Shown here in pieces: positions 48,045 through 56,241 of a stretch of DNA of 64,000 nt. Numbering within the stretch: the first letter of the stretch is position 1; every line of letters begins with the position of its first letter. Origin of the DNA: VRUE01 sp963703895 (GTDB taxonomy: Bacteria > Actinomycetota > Thermoleophilia > Solirubrobacterales > 70-9); assembly GCA_963703895.1 (NCBI GenBank), contig CAVPFX010000003.1:744001-808000 (forward strand), read 5' to 3'. Below the pieces are notes generated by a model, which had not been told where the DNA came from, ran no database searches, and saw nothing but the letters and a program-made list of their open reading frames with translations. Both the position numbers and the translations under genes were made by a program.

Positions 48045-49070
48045 ATGAAGCGCCCCCCGATCCCGGCGGTCGCCCTTGCCGTCGCCATACTCGCCCTGGC
48101 GCTGGGCCTTGCCGCCTGTGGCGAGAAGAGCGAGAGCGTCAACGGCGAAGCGCAGCCGTTCACCCTGACGCTCGACTTCTACCCCAACCCCGACCACGCC
48201 GGGATCTACATGGCGCAGAAGCTCGGCTACTTCGAGGAAGCCGGGCTCGACGTCACGATCCAGACCCCGTCGGACCCGGCAGCGCCGATCAAGCAGGTCG
48301 CGGCCGGCCGCAGCGACCTGGCGATCTCCTACGAGCCCGAGGTGATCTTGGCCCGCGAACAGGGTCTCGATGTAGAGGCGGTTGCCGCGCTCGTTAATCG
48401 TCCGCTCACCTCGATGATCTGGCTGAAGAAGTCCGGCATCCAGGGAGTTGCCGGGCTGCGCGGAAAGACAATCGCCACAGCCGGAATCCCCTACCAGGAC
48501 GCATACCTGAAGACGATCTTGGCCCGGGTCAACTTGACTCCATCCGCGGTCAAGGTGGTCAACGTCGGCTTCGGCCTGCTGCCGGCTTTGCTCGGCGGCC
48601 GCACCCAGGCGATGCTCGGCGGCTTCAGCAACGTCGAGGGCGTCGATCTGCGTCTGCGGGGCAAGGACCCGGTTGTCACCCCGGTCGACAAGCTCGGCGT
48701 GCCCACCTACGACGAGCTGGTTCTGGTTGCCAAGCGCGAGCAGCTCGAAGCAGACCCGCAGGCGATCCGGCTTTTCATCGCCGCCCTGGCCCGTGGCACC
48801 GCTGCAGCAGCGAAGGATCCGAAGGCGGCGGCGAGCGCCTTGCTGGAAGCGAACTCCGATCTCGACCCGAAGCTGACCAAGGCTGAGCTGGCGGTGACCC
48901 TGCCGCTGCTCAATCCAGCCCGATCAGGCGAGCGACCCTACGGCTACATGGCTCCCGATCGGTGGCGCGAGTTCAGCGGCTGGATGCGCGACAACGAACT
49001 GATCGACGGCCTGCCCGCTCCCGCCAGCCTGCTCAGCAACGACTACCTGCCGGGCGCGATCCCCGAATAG
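48045..49070 (+). CDS. NMT1/THI5-like substrate-binding lipoprotein (ThiY-like)
   Basis: 341 residues. LALALGLAACGEKS is the lipobox. TLTLDFYPNPDHAGIYMAQK, VAAGRSDLAISYEPEVILA and LRGKTIATAGIPYQDAYLK match the ThiY pattern for thiamine pyrimidine precursors (HMP or formylaminopyrimidine) better than SsuA or TauA. No TPP riboswitch precedes the operon, and the genetic neighbours suggest sulfur, so the substrate stays open. Its 3' end overlaps the convergent signalling gene by 28 bases. Confidence 0.88.
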   Translation: MKRPPIPAVALAVAILALALGLAACGEKSESVNGEAQPFTLTLDFYPNPDHAGIYMAQKLGYFEEAGLDVTIQTPSDPAAPIKQVAAGRSDLAISYEPEVILAREQGLDVEAVAALVNRPLTSMIWLKKSGIQGVAGLRGKTIATAGIPYQDAYLKTILARVNLTPSAVKVVNVGFGLLPALLGGRTQAMLGGFSNVEGVDLRLRGKDPVVTPVDKLGVPTYDELVLVAKREQLEADPQAIRLFIAALARGTAAAAKDPKAAASALLEANSDLDPKLTKAELAVTLPLLNPARSGERPYGYMAPDRWREFSGWMRDNELIDGLPAPASLLSNDYLPGAIPE

Positions 49071-51337
49071 AGCGGGGCCCCTTCGCTGAGCAGGGCGGAG
49101 ATCTTCTCCGCCGGCAGCGCCCGCGAGAAGAGGTGGCCCTGGGCGTAGTCGCAGTCGAGTCGGCTCAGCTCCAGCATCTGCGGCTCGTTCTCAACCCCCT
49201 CGGCGATCACGTCGAGGGAGAGCGCCCGGGCCATGCCGATGATCGCCTCGACGATCGCCGTGCGCTCCTGTTCGACCCCGAGCGCGTCAACGAAGGAACG
49301 ATCGATCTTCAGCGCGTCGAAGGGGAAGCGGTTGAGGTAGGCGAGCGAGGAGTAGCCGGTGCCGAAGTCGTCGAGGACGAGGCCGACGCCGATATCGCTG
49401 AGCGCTTCCAGCGTGCCGGTGGCGGTCGCCGACTCCTCGACCAGGACGCTCTCGGTCACCTCGAGCCGCAGGTGCACGGGGTCGAGGCCGGTGCTGGTGA
49501 GGATCTCGTTGATCGAGTTGGCCAGTTCGCGGTTGGTCACCTGCCGCGCCGAGAGGTTGACCGAGACGTCGAAGGGGCGCTGGTCGGGGCGCAGTTGGTG
49601 CCACTCGAGCACCTGGCGGCAGGCGCTTTCCTGCACCCAGCGCCCGATCGGCTCGATCAGGCCGCTGTCCTCGGCAATCGGCACGAAGTCGCCGGGGTCG
49701 AGCAGGCCGCGCTCGGGGTGGCGCCAGCGCACCAGCGCCTCAAGACCGGTGATCTCGCCGCTGCGCAGGGCGATCAGCGGCTGGTAGTGGAGCTCGAGCT
49801 CGTTGCGCTCCAGCGCCTGGCGCAGCTCGCGCTCGACCTCGAGCCGGCGCAATGCGCCGGCTCGCATCTCGGCATCGAAGAGCTCGCAGCGGGCCCGCCC
49901 GCGCTCCTTTGCCCGGTACATGGCGGCGTCGGCGTCGCGGATCAGCAGGTCGGCGTCGATCGGCTCGCGGGTGGAGGGCCGGGCGACGGCGATACCGACG
50001 CTGGCGCTGACGAAGTGGTCGACCCCGCCCATCGCGTAGGGCTCGGCAAAGGCCGCGGCGATCCGATCGGCAATCGCCACCGCCTCGTCCTCGTCGGCAA
50101 GGCGGTCGACGAGGATGCCAAACTCATCGCCGCCGAAGCGGGCGACGATGTCGCCGGGGCGCAGGTGGGCGCGCAGGCGCGGTGCCACCGCCTCCAGCAG
50201 CTCGTCGCCGGCGTGGTGGCCCAGGCTGTCGTTGATCAGCTTGAAGTTGTCGAGGTCGAGGAAGAGGATCCCGACCGGCGAGCCCGAGACGGTGCTGCGC
50301 TTGAGCGCGTCGTTGAGAGAGTCGACGAAGCTGAGCCGGTTGGGCAGGCCGGTGAGTGGGTCGTGCAGGACGCGATGGCGCAGGGCCTGGTCGGTCGCGT
50401 GGCGCTCGATCGCGTCGGCGAGCACGTTGGCCGAGGCCTGCACGAAGTGGACGTCCTGGGGCGTGAAGCGGTTCGGTTCGGTGGAGTGGATGTCGAGCAC
50501 GCCAAAGGGCTGATCCTTGCCGTCGATAACCACAGCGAGGCTGCTGCGCACGTCCATCACCCGCAGCGCCGGCGGCATCGAGAAGCGCCGCTCGCTCGAC
50601 CAGTCGTCGACGATCACGTGCAGGCGAGAGTCGAGCGCCGCACCGGCGTGTGAATCGCGAGCGGCCGAGGCGCGAGCAGCGCCGACGACCCGATCCTCCA
50701 ATCCGGCGCGCAGGCCGAGCCGGCGCCCATCGCGCCCGACCTCCCAGATGCAGGCGGCGTGCACGCCCTCGATCTCCTGCAGCAGCGAGACCGCCTCGCG
50801 CATCAGACCCTCGGGGTCGCCGTCCTGCAGGGCCCGGCCGCCGAGCTGGGCGACCGCGGCCTGCTGGGCCGCCGCTCGCTGCAGCTCCTGCTCGGCGTTC
50901 TTGCGCTCGGTGATGTCGTAGAGGACCCCGTGCCAGACCGGCGTACCGGCTTCGTCGGGCTCGAGCACGGCCTCGTCGAGGATCCAGACCACGCGGCCGT
51001 CGCGGGTGACCATGCGGTAATCGACCGGCGGCGGGTTGCGGGTCCCGATCGTCTGCCGCGACTCCTGGGAAAGGGCGCGCTCACGATCGTCGGGGTGCAG
51101 GAGACGAGCCCAGAGGCCGGGGTCGGCAAGCCACTCCTCCGGCGTGTAGCCGAGGATTTCCTCGACCTGGGGGCTGACGTAGCGCCAGCGGCCGTTCTCG
51201 CCGAGCTCGGAGGCGTAGACAATCGCCGGCAACCGCTCGACCAGGCGACGGTAGTCCTCGCCGCCAGACGAGATCTGGTCGAGAAACTCGTTGACGCGTT
51301 TTTCGGGCCAGGCGCCGCCCCGTTTCGAGCTCTCCAT
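49043..51337 (-). CDS. PAS-GAF-GGDEF-EAL cyclic di-GMP protein
   Basis: About 764 residues from the ATG at 51337 (a GTG at 51415 inside the alkA end is an alternative). A PAS domain (RLPAIVYASELGENGRWRYV, EILGYTPEEWLADPGLW) is followed by a GAF domain (IEGVHAACIWEVGRDGRRLG), a GGDEF domain with intact RFGGDEFG near residue 400, and an EAL domain with intact GLEALVRW near 530 and DDFGTGYSSLAYL. Both catalytic motifs are complete, so it may make or degrade cyclic di-GMP; PAS/GAF inputs would decide. Predicted cytoplasmic, without membrane helices. Confidence 0.93.
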   Translation of the reverse strand: MESSKRGGAWPEKRVNEFLDQISSGGEDYRRLVERLPAIVYASELGENGRWRYVSPQVEEILGYTPEEWLADPGLWARLLHPDDRERALSQESRQTIGTRNPPPVDYRMVTRDGRVVWILDEAVLEPDEAGTPVWHGVLYDITERKNAEQELQRAAAQQAAVAQLGGRALQDGDPEGLMREAVSLLQEIEGVHAACIWEVGRDGRRLGLRAGLEDRVVGAARASAARDSHAGAALDSRLHVIVDDWSSERRFSMPPALRVMDVRSSLAVVIDGKDQPFGVLDIHSTEPNRFTPQDVHFVQASANVLADAIERHATDQALRHRVLHDPLTGLPNRLSFVDSLNDALKRSTVSGSPVGILFLDLDNFKLINDSLGHHAGDELLEAVAPRLRAHLRPGDIVARFGGDEFGILVDRLADEDEAVAIADRIAAAFAEPYAMGGVDHFVSASVGIAVARPSTREPIDADLLIRDADAAMYRAKERGRARCELFDAEMRAGALRRLEVERELRQALERNELELHYQPLIALRSGEITGLEALVRWRHPERGLLDPGDFVPIAEDSGLIEPIGRWVQESACRQVLEWHQLRPDQRPFDVSVNLSARQVTNRELANSINEILTSTGLDPVHLRLEVTESVLVEESATATGTLEALSDIGVGLVLDDFGTGYSSLAYLNRFPFDALKIDRSFVDALGVEQERTAIVEAIIGMARALSLDVIAEGVENEPQMLELSRLDCDYAQGHLFSRALPAEKISALLSEGAPLYSGIAPGR

Positions 51338-51392
51338 TTGCTCGCTTATCGACCGTAGCCGCGCACGCTTGAGTTCAGCCGCCGACGACCCT

Positions 51393-52292
51393 CTAAAGGC
51401 CGATCGTCCAAGCACCCGCGAGACCGCGGAAGGGAGCGAAGGGAGCGTAGAACTCCTCCACCTCCTCGACCGTCGCCCGCCGACCCAGCCGCGCCAGGCG
51501 GCCGACCAGCTTGAGGTAGATCAGATCGCCGGCGGGCAGGGAATCGGGGTCGCCGCGACCAAACAGCCCGAGGCACTGCACTGTCCACGGGCCAATCTCG
51601 CGGATGCCGAGGAGCCGACGGTCCGATCCCGGCTCACCGAGATCGCAACGACCGCCCGCGACCTGCCCGGCGACGGCGCGCAGAGCGATCGCCCGCTTCA
51701 GCGCCAACCCCATCGACTCCAGTTCGACCGGCGCGCGGCCGGCGATCAGATCGGCGGTGGGAACGTCGCGCAGGCCACCACGCCCAGGGCCGAGCCGCGG
51801 CCCCCAGCGGCCGACCATGCGGCGCTGGATGCGGGCGGCTTTGCCGGTCTCGATCAGCTGCTTGACCACCGCCCAGGCAAGCGCCTCCCAGGGCCAGGGC
51901 CGACGGCGAGGGCGCAAATACGGACGGCGGCGAACAAGCGGGCCCAGCAGCGGGTCGCCCTTGAAACGGCGGTAGAACTCGCCGAGGTCATCGTCGACGC
52001 CGAGCGCGAAGCGCATCCGCTCCAGCGCCAGCTCCAGCTCGGCCGCCCCCGCCTCGCGCTCGGGCGACCCCACCGCGGGCCCCGGAGCGGCGATCGTGCT
52101 CGGATCGAGCGCCTCCGCCCGCAGGGCGACTCGATCCTTGCCCGGTTCCCAAGCGCGCGCCAGCACCGGGCTGCCGTTGACGTGCAGGAGGCGGGAGGTA
52201 ACGCCGCGCTCGACCCGCATCGTGCCGTCCTCGCTGCCGTAGCCCGGCAGGCGGAAGGGCGACGGCGGCCGCACCTCCAGCTCGAGGCTCAC
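51393..52292 (-). CDS. AlkA-like DNA-3-methyladenine glycosylase
   Basis: A 299-residue HhH-GPD protein. LAWAVVKQLIETGKAARIQR starts the core, and LLGIREIGPWTVQCLGLFG is the helix-hairpin-helix. The catalytic Asp follows in LPAGDLIYLK near residue 254. The N-terminal domain (LRLLHVNGSPVLARAWEPG-like strands) fits AlkA. It excises alkylated purines. The upstream small gene overlaps it by four bases. Confidence 0.85.
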   Translation of the reverse strand: MSLELEVRPPSPFRLPGYGSEDGTMRVERGVTSRLLHVNGSPVLARAWEPGKDRVALRAEALDPSTIAAPGPAVGSPEREAGAAELELALERMRFALGVDDDLGEFYRRFKGDPLLGPLVRRRPYLRPRRRPWPWEALAWAVVKQLIETGKAARIQRRMVGRWGPRLGPGRGGLRDVPTADLIAGRAPVELESMGLALKRAIALRAVAGQVAGGRCDLGEPGSDRRLLGIREIGPWTVQCLGLFGRGDPDSLPAGDLIYLKLVGRLARLGRRATVEEVEEFYAPFAPFRGLAGAWTIGL

Positions 52293-52591
52293 CGACCCAG
52301 CAGGTGGACGTCGACCAGAAACGAGCGGCTGGCGACGACGTTGGGTGCCCGTTCACGGCGAGCGAGGCGACGCGGGGGCCGTTTACGGCCAGCGACCGCC
52401 GTGACCGCTCGCACCGCGGCAACCGTCGCGGCGCCCGCGAGCACGCCGCCGGCGGCGGCCATTACGGCGGTCCGAGCCTCGCTGCGCACGGCAAGCGGGG
52501 CGGGACTCTCGTGGGGAAGGACGCGAACCGAGACCGGCTCTAGCTCCATTGAACTCACCCCGCCGACTGTAGCGACGCCCGCGGCGAACAT
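52289..52591 (-). CDS. Small membrane protein upstream of alkA-like gene
   Basis: Up to 100 residues: one membrane helix (AVMAAAGGVLAGAATVAAV) followed by a strongly basic region (GRKRPPRRLARRERAP). Two in-frame ATGs, at 52591 and 52549, are each preceded by the same 14-base sequence with GGTGAG. Either could be used. The stop overlaps the alkA-like start. Unknown function. Confidence 0.6.
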   Translation of the reverse strand: MFAAGVATVGGVSSMELEPVSVRVLPHESPAPLAVRSEARTAVMAAAGGVLAGAATVAAVRAVTAVAGRKRPPRRLARRERAPNVVASRSFLVDVHLLGR

Positions 52592-52606
52592 CTGAACTCA
52601 CCCCGC
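52550..52606 (-). repeat. Duplicated 14-bp ribosome-site sequence
   Basis: TGAACTCACCCCGC occurs at 52550-52563 and 52593-52606, each directly upstream (on the reverse strand) of an in-frame ATG. Confidence 0.8.
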
Positions 52607-52687
52607 ACATTCCGCAGTTCCAGAAGGCGCTGAACGATTGATTTGCAATTTGCGTGGCCGTGGGGGCGTGACTGGCCAAGCTGGGTG

Positions 52688-52758
52688 GCGCCTGGGGCCT
52701 TGCGCGTAGCGGCGCTACGCGCAAGGCCGCGGGCGGTGACCAGCGCCGCGCCAGGCGC
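52688..52758. terminator. Composite hairpin downstream of the acyltransferase gene
   Basis: A 15-base perfect stem (52696-52710 and 52714-52728) has a three-base loop. It is enclosed by an outer stem GCGCCTGG/CCAGGCGC (52688-52695, 52751-52758). It lies 27 bases after the acyltransferase stop. Probable terminator, or a small structured RNA. Confidence 0.6.
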
Positions 52759-52784
52759 GTCATCCGCGGGTGCGGAAATTCGAA

Positions 52785-53927
52785 TCAGTCGTTCAGCGCC
52801 TTCTCGTACACGCGGTACTTCTTGACCACCTTGCCGCCCATGCCCTCCATCGCCCGGTTCATCGCTTTGTTGGTCTCTAGGATCCAGCCCATCTCGCCAC
52901 CTTCGATCCTGCCCGGCCCGGCGGCGGTCTCGAGGTGCTTCAGGTAGAGCCCAGCGGCTACCCCGCTGTGGCGGTACTCGTGCTTGACACCGAGCGCAAA
53001 GACGCGCAGCTGGTCGATCCTGCGCTTGCCGAGCAGGAACTTGAGCCAGCCGAAAGGGAGCAGACGGCCGTTTAGCTTCGCCATCACCTGGTTGACGTCG
53101 GGGAGCGTGAGCGCGGCGCCAACCGGCTCACCGTCCTTCTCGGCGATGTAGGCCCAGTCCTCGTCGAGGACCTGCTTGAGCAGCTTGGCGTGGAACTCGA
53201 TCTCGGCATCGGTGGCCGGGACGAAGCCCCAGTTGCTGCCCCAGGCCTCGTTGTAGACCTCGCTGAAGGCGCGCATCTCGGCGGGCAGGTTGCGCAAGCT
53301 GATGTTGCGGATCGTCACGCCTTCGTCGCGCAGCGCCTTCTCCGCGGCGGCGTGGATCGCGGGATCGAAGCTCTCGCCCTGCTTGAGGTCGCCGAACTGC
53401 AGTTCCCACATCAGCAGGTCCATCGCCTTGCCGAAGCCCTCGCCCTCGATCAGCTCCTTGTAGAAGGGCGGGTGCCAGTTCTCGAGGATCATCGGCCGCA
53501 GCTCGTAGCCCTCGATCAAGACGCCGATCTCGTCGTTGGTGGTGAAGTCCATCGGGCCGAGAACGCGGCCGCGACCCTTGCCACGCGCCCACTCGCAAGC
53601 GGCGCCTAGAAGCGCCGCGGTCACCTGCGGGTCCTCGTCGGTCTCGAAGAAGCCGAACATCGCGTCGCTGCCGCCCTGGGTCTCGTCCCAGCACTGATCG
53701 ATCTGGGCGGTGATGCGACCGACCGGCTCGCCGTCGCGTTCGGCCAGGAAGTACTCGGCCTCAGCGTGCTCGAAGAACGGGTTCTTCGCCCGGTCGAGGA
53801 ACTCCATCCGCTCGAAGATCAGCGGCGCGACCCATTGCGGACGATCGCGGTGCAAGCGGAAGGGGACCTTGACGAAGCGCTTCAGCTCGCGCTTGTTGCG
53901 GACCGGCCGAATTGACACGCTTGCCAC
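52785..53927 (-). CDS. Bacterial ceramide synthase-like (YghO/BcerS) GNAT acyltransferase
   Basis: A 380-residue member of the large GNAT family that includes E. coli YghO and the Caulobacter ceramide synthase. Typical segments: FVKVPFRLHRDRPQWVAPLI, NPFFEHAEAEYFLAERDGEP, VGRITAQIDQ, FGFFETDEDPQVTAALLGAA, GPMDFTTNDEIGVLIEGYEL and WHPPFYKELIEGEGFGKAMD. The C-terminal half holds a second GNAT-like fold (DEDWAYIAEKDGEPVGAALT, VKHEYRHSGVAAGLYL). The family transfers acyl groups to amines. The divergent neighbour, 25 bases away, is serine palmitoyltransferase-like, so the pair could make an N-acylated sphingoid base. Family membership is firm; the ceramide role is inferred from context. Confidence 0.8.
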   Translation of the reverse strand: MASVSIRPVRNKRELKRFVKVPFRLHRDRPQWVAPLIFERMEFLDRAKNPFFEHAEAEYFLAERDGEPVGRITAQIDQCWDETQGGSDAMFGFFETDEDPQVTAALLGAACEWARGKGRGRVLGPMDFTTNDEIGVLIEGYELRPMILENWHPPFYKELIEGEGFGKAMDLLMWELQFGDLKQGESFDPAIHAAAEKALRDEGVTIRNISLRNLPAEMRAFSEVYNEAWGSNWGFVPATDAEIEFHAKLLKQVLDEDWAYIAEKDGEPVGAALTLPDVNQVMAKLNGRLLPFGWLKFLLGKRRIDQLRVFALGVKHEYRHSGVAAGLYLKHLETAAGPGRIEGGEMGWILETNKAMNRAMEGMGGKVVKKYRVYEKALND

Positions 53928-53952
53928 GGGGCCCTGAACCTACACTCTGGCC

Positions 53953-55212
53953 ATGAGCGAGACAGCGAAGGTCCCCGTCGACGTCTTCGAGAAGGCGCGC
54001 AGCCACGACCGCCTCGAGCAACTGGAAGCGGCCAAGGAGCACGACCTCCTCCCCTACTTCCGCCTGCTCACCTCACAGGCCGGCCCGGTGGTCGAGATGG
54101 AGGGCCGCGAGACGATCATGCTCGGCTCCAACAACTACCTCGGCTTGACCGGCGACGAGCGGGTCAAGCAGGCCGCCCGCGACGCCCTGGAGACCTATGG
54201 CACCGGCGTCACCGGCTCGCGCCTGCTCAACGGCACGACGCCGCTACACGTGGCGTTGGAGGAAGAGCTAGCCGAGTGGATGGGAACCGAGGACGCGATC
54301 GTCTTCTCGACCGGCTACCAGTCGAACCTGGGCACGATCGGCACGATCCTCGAGCCCGGCGACACGGTGATCGTCGACTCCGGCGACCACGCCTCGATCC
54401 TCGACGGTTGCCGCCTCTCCGGCGCCAAGCTGCGCCCCTTCCGCCACAACCGCATGGACAAGCTGGAGAAGATGCTGCAGCGGGCCGCGGCGGACGGCGG
54501 CGGCGTGTTGGTCGTCGTCGACGGCGTCTTCTCGATGGAGGGCGACGTCTGCGACCTTCCCCGCATCGTCGAGCTCTGCAAGGGCTACGGCGCGCGACTG
54601 ATGGTCGATGAGGCACACGGCGCCGGCGTGCTCGGCGCCCGCGGCGCCGGCGCCTGCGAGCTCTTCGGCCTCGAGGACGAGGTCGACCTGCGCATGGGCA
54701 CGTTCTCCAAGAGCCTCGCCTCCTGCGGCGGCTTCGTCGCCGGGCCGGCCGACGTGGTCGAGTACCTGCGGATCTCCTCGCGCTCCTTCGTCTTCAGCGC
54801 TTCCGCGGTTCCGGCCGCGGTCGGGGCGGCACTGGCAGCGCTGCGGGTGATCCGCAGCGATGGACCGCAGCTCTTCGAGAAGCTGCTCGCCAACGCCGAG
54901 TACCTGCGCGAGGGCCTACGCCACCTCGGCCTCGAGGTGATCGAGCCGGGGACCCTTCCCGACGGGACCGTGGCCACGACCCCGGTGGTCCCCGTTGTCG
55001 TTGGCGACGACTGGCAAGCGGTGCTGCTCTGGAAGGCGCTCTTCGACGCCGGCGTCTACACCAACGTCGCGATCCACCCGGCCGTCCCGCCCGGCGGCGC
55101 CCTGCTGCGCACCAGTCTGATGGCGACCCACGAGCGCGAGCACCTCGACGGCGCGCTGGGAACGATTGCTCGAATAGTCGAGAAATTTCCCGATCTACCC
55201 CGGTCGGGGTAG
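53953..55212 (+). CDS. Serine palmitoyltransferase-like alpha-oxoamine synthase
   Basis: A 419-residue PLP enzyme. IMLGSNNYLGLTGDERVKQA, GTGVTGSRLLNGTTPLHVAL and FSTGYQSNLGTI begin the fold. VDEAHGAGVLG holds the PLP-ring Asp, and GTFSKSLASCGGF holds the Schiff-base Lys near residue 253. The C-terminal IHPAVPPGGALLRTSLMATH matches serine palmitoyltransferases better than BioF (8-amino-7-oxononanoate synthase) or KBL (glycine C-acetyltransferase). SPT condenses an acyl thioester with serine to 3-ketosphinganine. No biotin or threonine genes are near. The substrate is still inferred. Confidence 0.8.
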   Translation: MSETAKVPVDVFEKARSHDRLEQLEAAKEHDLLPYFRLLTSQAGPVVEMEGRETIMLGSNNYLGLTGDERVKQAARDALETYGTGVTGSRLLNGTTPLHVALEEELAEWMGTEDAIVFSTGYQSNLGTIGTILEPGDTVIVDSGDHASILDGCRLSGAKLRPFRHNRMDKLEKMLQRAAADGGGVLVVVDGVFSMEGDVCDLPRIVELCKGYGARLMVDEAHGAGVLGARGAGACELFGLEDEVDLRMGTFSKSLASCGGFVAGPADVVEYLRISSRSFVFSASAVPAAVGAALAALRVIRSDGPQLFEKLLANAEYLREGLRHLGLEVIEPGTLPDGTVATTPVVPVVVGDDWQAVLLWKALFDAGVYTNVAIHPAVPPGGALLRTSLMATHEREHLDGALGTIARIVEKFPDLPRSG

Positions 55213-55231
55213 TTTCGGCCCTGTCCGAAAC
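55212..55231 (+). terminator. Small hairpin after the SPT-like gene
   Basis: GTTTCGG-CCCTGT-CCGAAAC, starting at the stop codon. Weak terminator candidate. Confidence 0.45.
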
Positions 55232-55303
55232 GGGACGAGTCCAAACGGCCACGAAAAAGATGCTCTTAGCGACCGGCCCGGGGCGACTTTCCATCCGACG
55301 GGG

Positions 55304-55333
55304 TTGACGCTCGCCACCCCGAAGGCATAGCTT
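55304..55333 (+). promoter_or_regulatory. Promoter of the mIHF gene
   Basis: TTGACG (55304-55309) and TAGCTT (55328-55333) are 18 bases apart. This would give a leader of about 125 bases before the GTG at 55466. Confidence 0.55.
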
Positions 55334-55465
55334 GGCCCCCGCGCCGACCGCATCCCGGGGCAGGGATTGCGAATGGTGGAGCACTCAACTCAGCCAGGCC
55401 GAGGTTCGCCCCTCCGGTTCGGTGCGCAGAGCTACCAGTCAATGACCCCGAAGGGAGGAGTCCCA

Positions 55466-55822
55466 GTGGACGCTGCTTCAATCGCCCCTGCTCAGACGAC
55501 CGCTTCCGTAATCCAGGCCCCACAGCACATGCAGGCACTCGCGCGCGCCAACCGAGTGCGACTTGCGAGGGCAGAGCTGAAGCGCTCAATCGCTCGGGGT
55601 GATGTCGACGCGGCGGACATTGTGCGCGACTGCCCCTGGGAGACCGAGAGCATGACCCTGGCCGAGCTGCTGACCAGCCAGCGTCGCTGGGGCCGCACTC
55701 GCGCCCGTAAGTTCCTCGTCGGCCTCGCCCTCAACGAGAACAAGAAGCTTGGCACCCTCACCTCCCGCCAGCGCTCGCTGCTCTGCTCCGAACTGTCTTC
55801 CCGGGAATCCGTTCTGGTCTGA
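55466..55822 (+). CDS. mihF: Integration host factor, actinobacterial type (mIHF)
   Basis: From a GTG preceded by GGAGGAG, 118 residues. RANRVRLARAELKRSIARGD, MTLAELLTSQRRWGRTRARK and LGTLTSRQRSLLCSELSSRE match mIHF, with its long N-terminal helix and the H2TH DNA-binding part. It is a nucleoid protein that compacts and bends DNA and is usually essential in actinobacteria. Its presence is one of the main taxonomic clues in this window. A strong promoter and a long leader precede it. Confidence 0.88.
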   Translation: MDAASIAPAQTTASVIQAPQHMQALARANRVRLARAELKRSIARGDVDAADIVRDCPWETESMTLAELLTSQRRWGRTRARKFLVGLALNENKKLGTLTSRQRSLLCSELSSRESVLV

Positions 55823-55830
55823 CGGCCGCG

Positions 55831-56241
55831 TCAGCCGCCGCCGAAGCGGCCGACCTTGAATGAGAGACCGCCTGAGGCGCGCTGAAAGGCGCGCCTCAGG
55901 GCTATAAGGGAGGCAAGAAAAGCGACTGCCCCGATTCCTAGGCAGACCGCCAGGATCAGGCCGCCGAGGTAGAAGAGGCCGCCGGTGACGAGGACGAAGA
56001 CCGTGCCGGCGAGCAGCGTCGTGTGCGAGCGATAGCCGGCGAAGTGCTCGCGCGCGGAGACCTCGAGGCCACCGAGGCCCGCGAGGACGACCCCGACCCC
56101 GATCGCGGTTGGGTTGCTGCCAACCAAGCCGATGACCAGCATCACGATGCCGGCGAGCACGGTGAGCTCGGCCAGCGGAAAGTTGCCCCAGGGCGCTGGC
56201 GGTCGCTCCTCTGCGCCCGGTTTATCGCTCAACGGCCGCAA
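55831..56241 (-). CDS. Small polytopic membrane protein
   Basis: 136 residues with four helices (LAELTVLAGIVMLVIGLVG, TAIGVGVVLAGLGGLEVSAR, TTLLAGTVFVLVTGGLFYLG, LAVCLGIGAVAFLASLIALR). Proline-rich head and glycine end (GRFGGG). Its start overlaps the next gene by 20 bases. Unknown function. An 11-base perfect hairpin lies in its last codons. Confidence 0.7.
   Translation of the reverse strand: MRPLSDKPGAEERPPAPWGNFPLAELTVLAGIVMLVIGLVGSNPTAIGVGVVLAGLGGLEVSAREHFAGYRSHTTLLAGTVFVLVTGGLFYLGGLILAVCLGIGAVAFLASLIALRRAFQRASGGLSFKVGRFGGG
55872..55899. terminator. Hairpin inside the convergent gene end, possible mIHF terminator
   Basis: CTGAGGCGCGC (55872-55882), loop TGAAAG, exact complement 55889-55899. 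It lies 50 bases past the mIHF stop, inside the coding end of the opposing gene. Confidence 0.55.

Noticed and set aside
52592..52784. tRNA-like gene suggested by the strong stems and AATTCGAATCAG
   Set aside because: No cloverleaf can be drawn: no D arm, no anticodon stem of correct spacing and no acceptor pairing.
53953..55212. 8-amino-7-oxononanoate synthase (biotin) or glycine C-acetyltransferase as the product
   Set aside because: The C-terminal block fits serine palmitoyltransferases better, and no biotin or threonine genes are nearby; kept only as an alternative.
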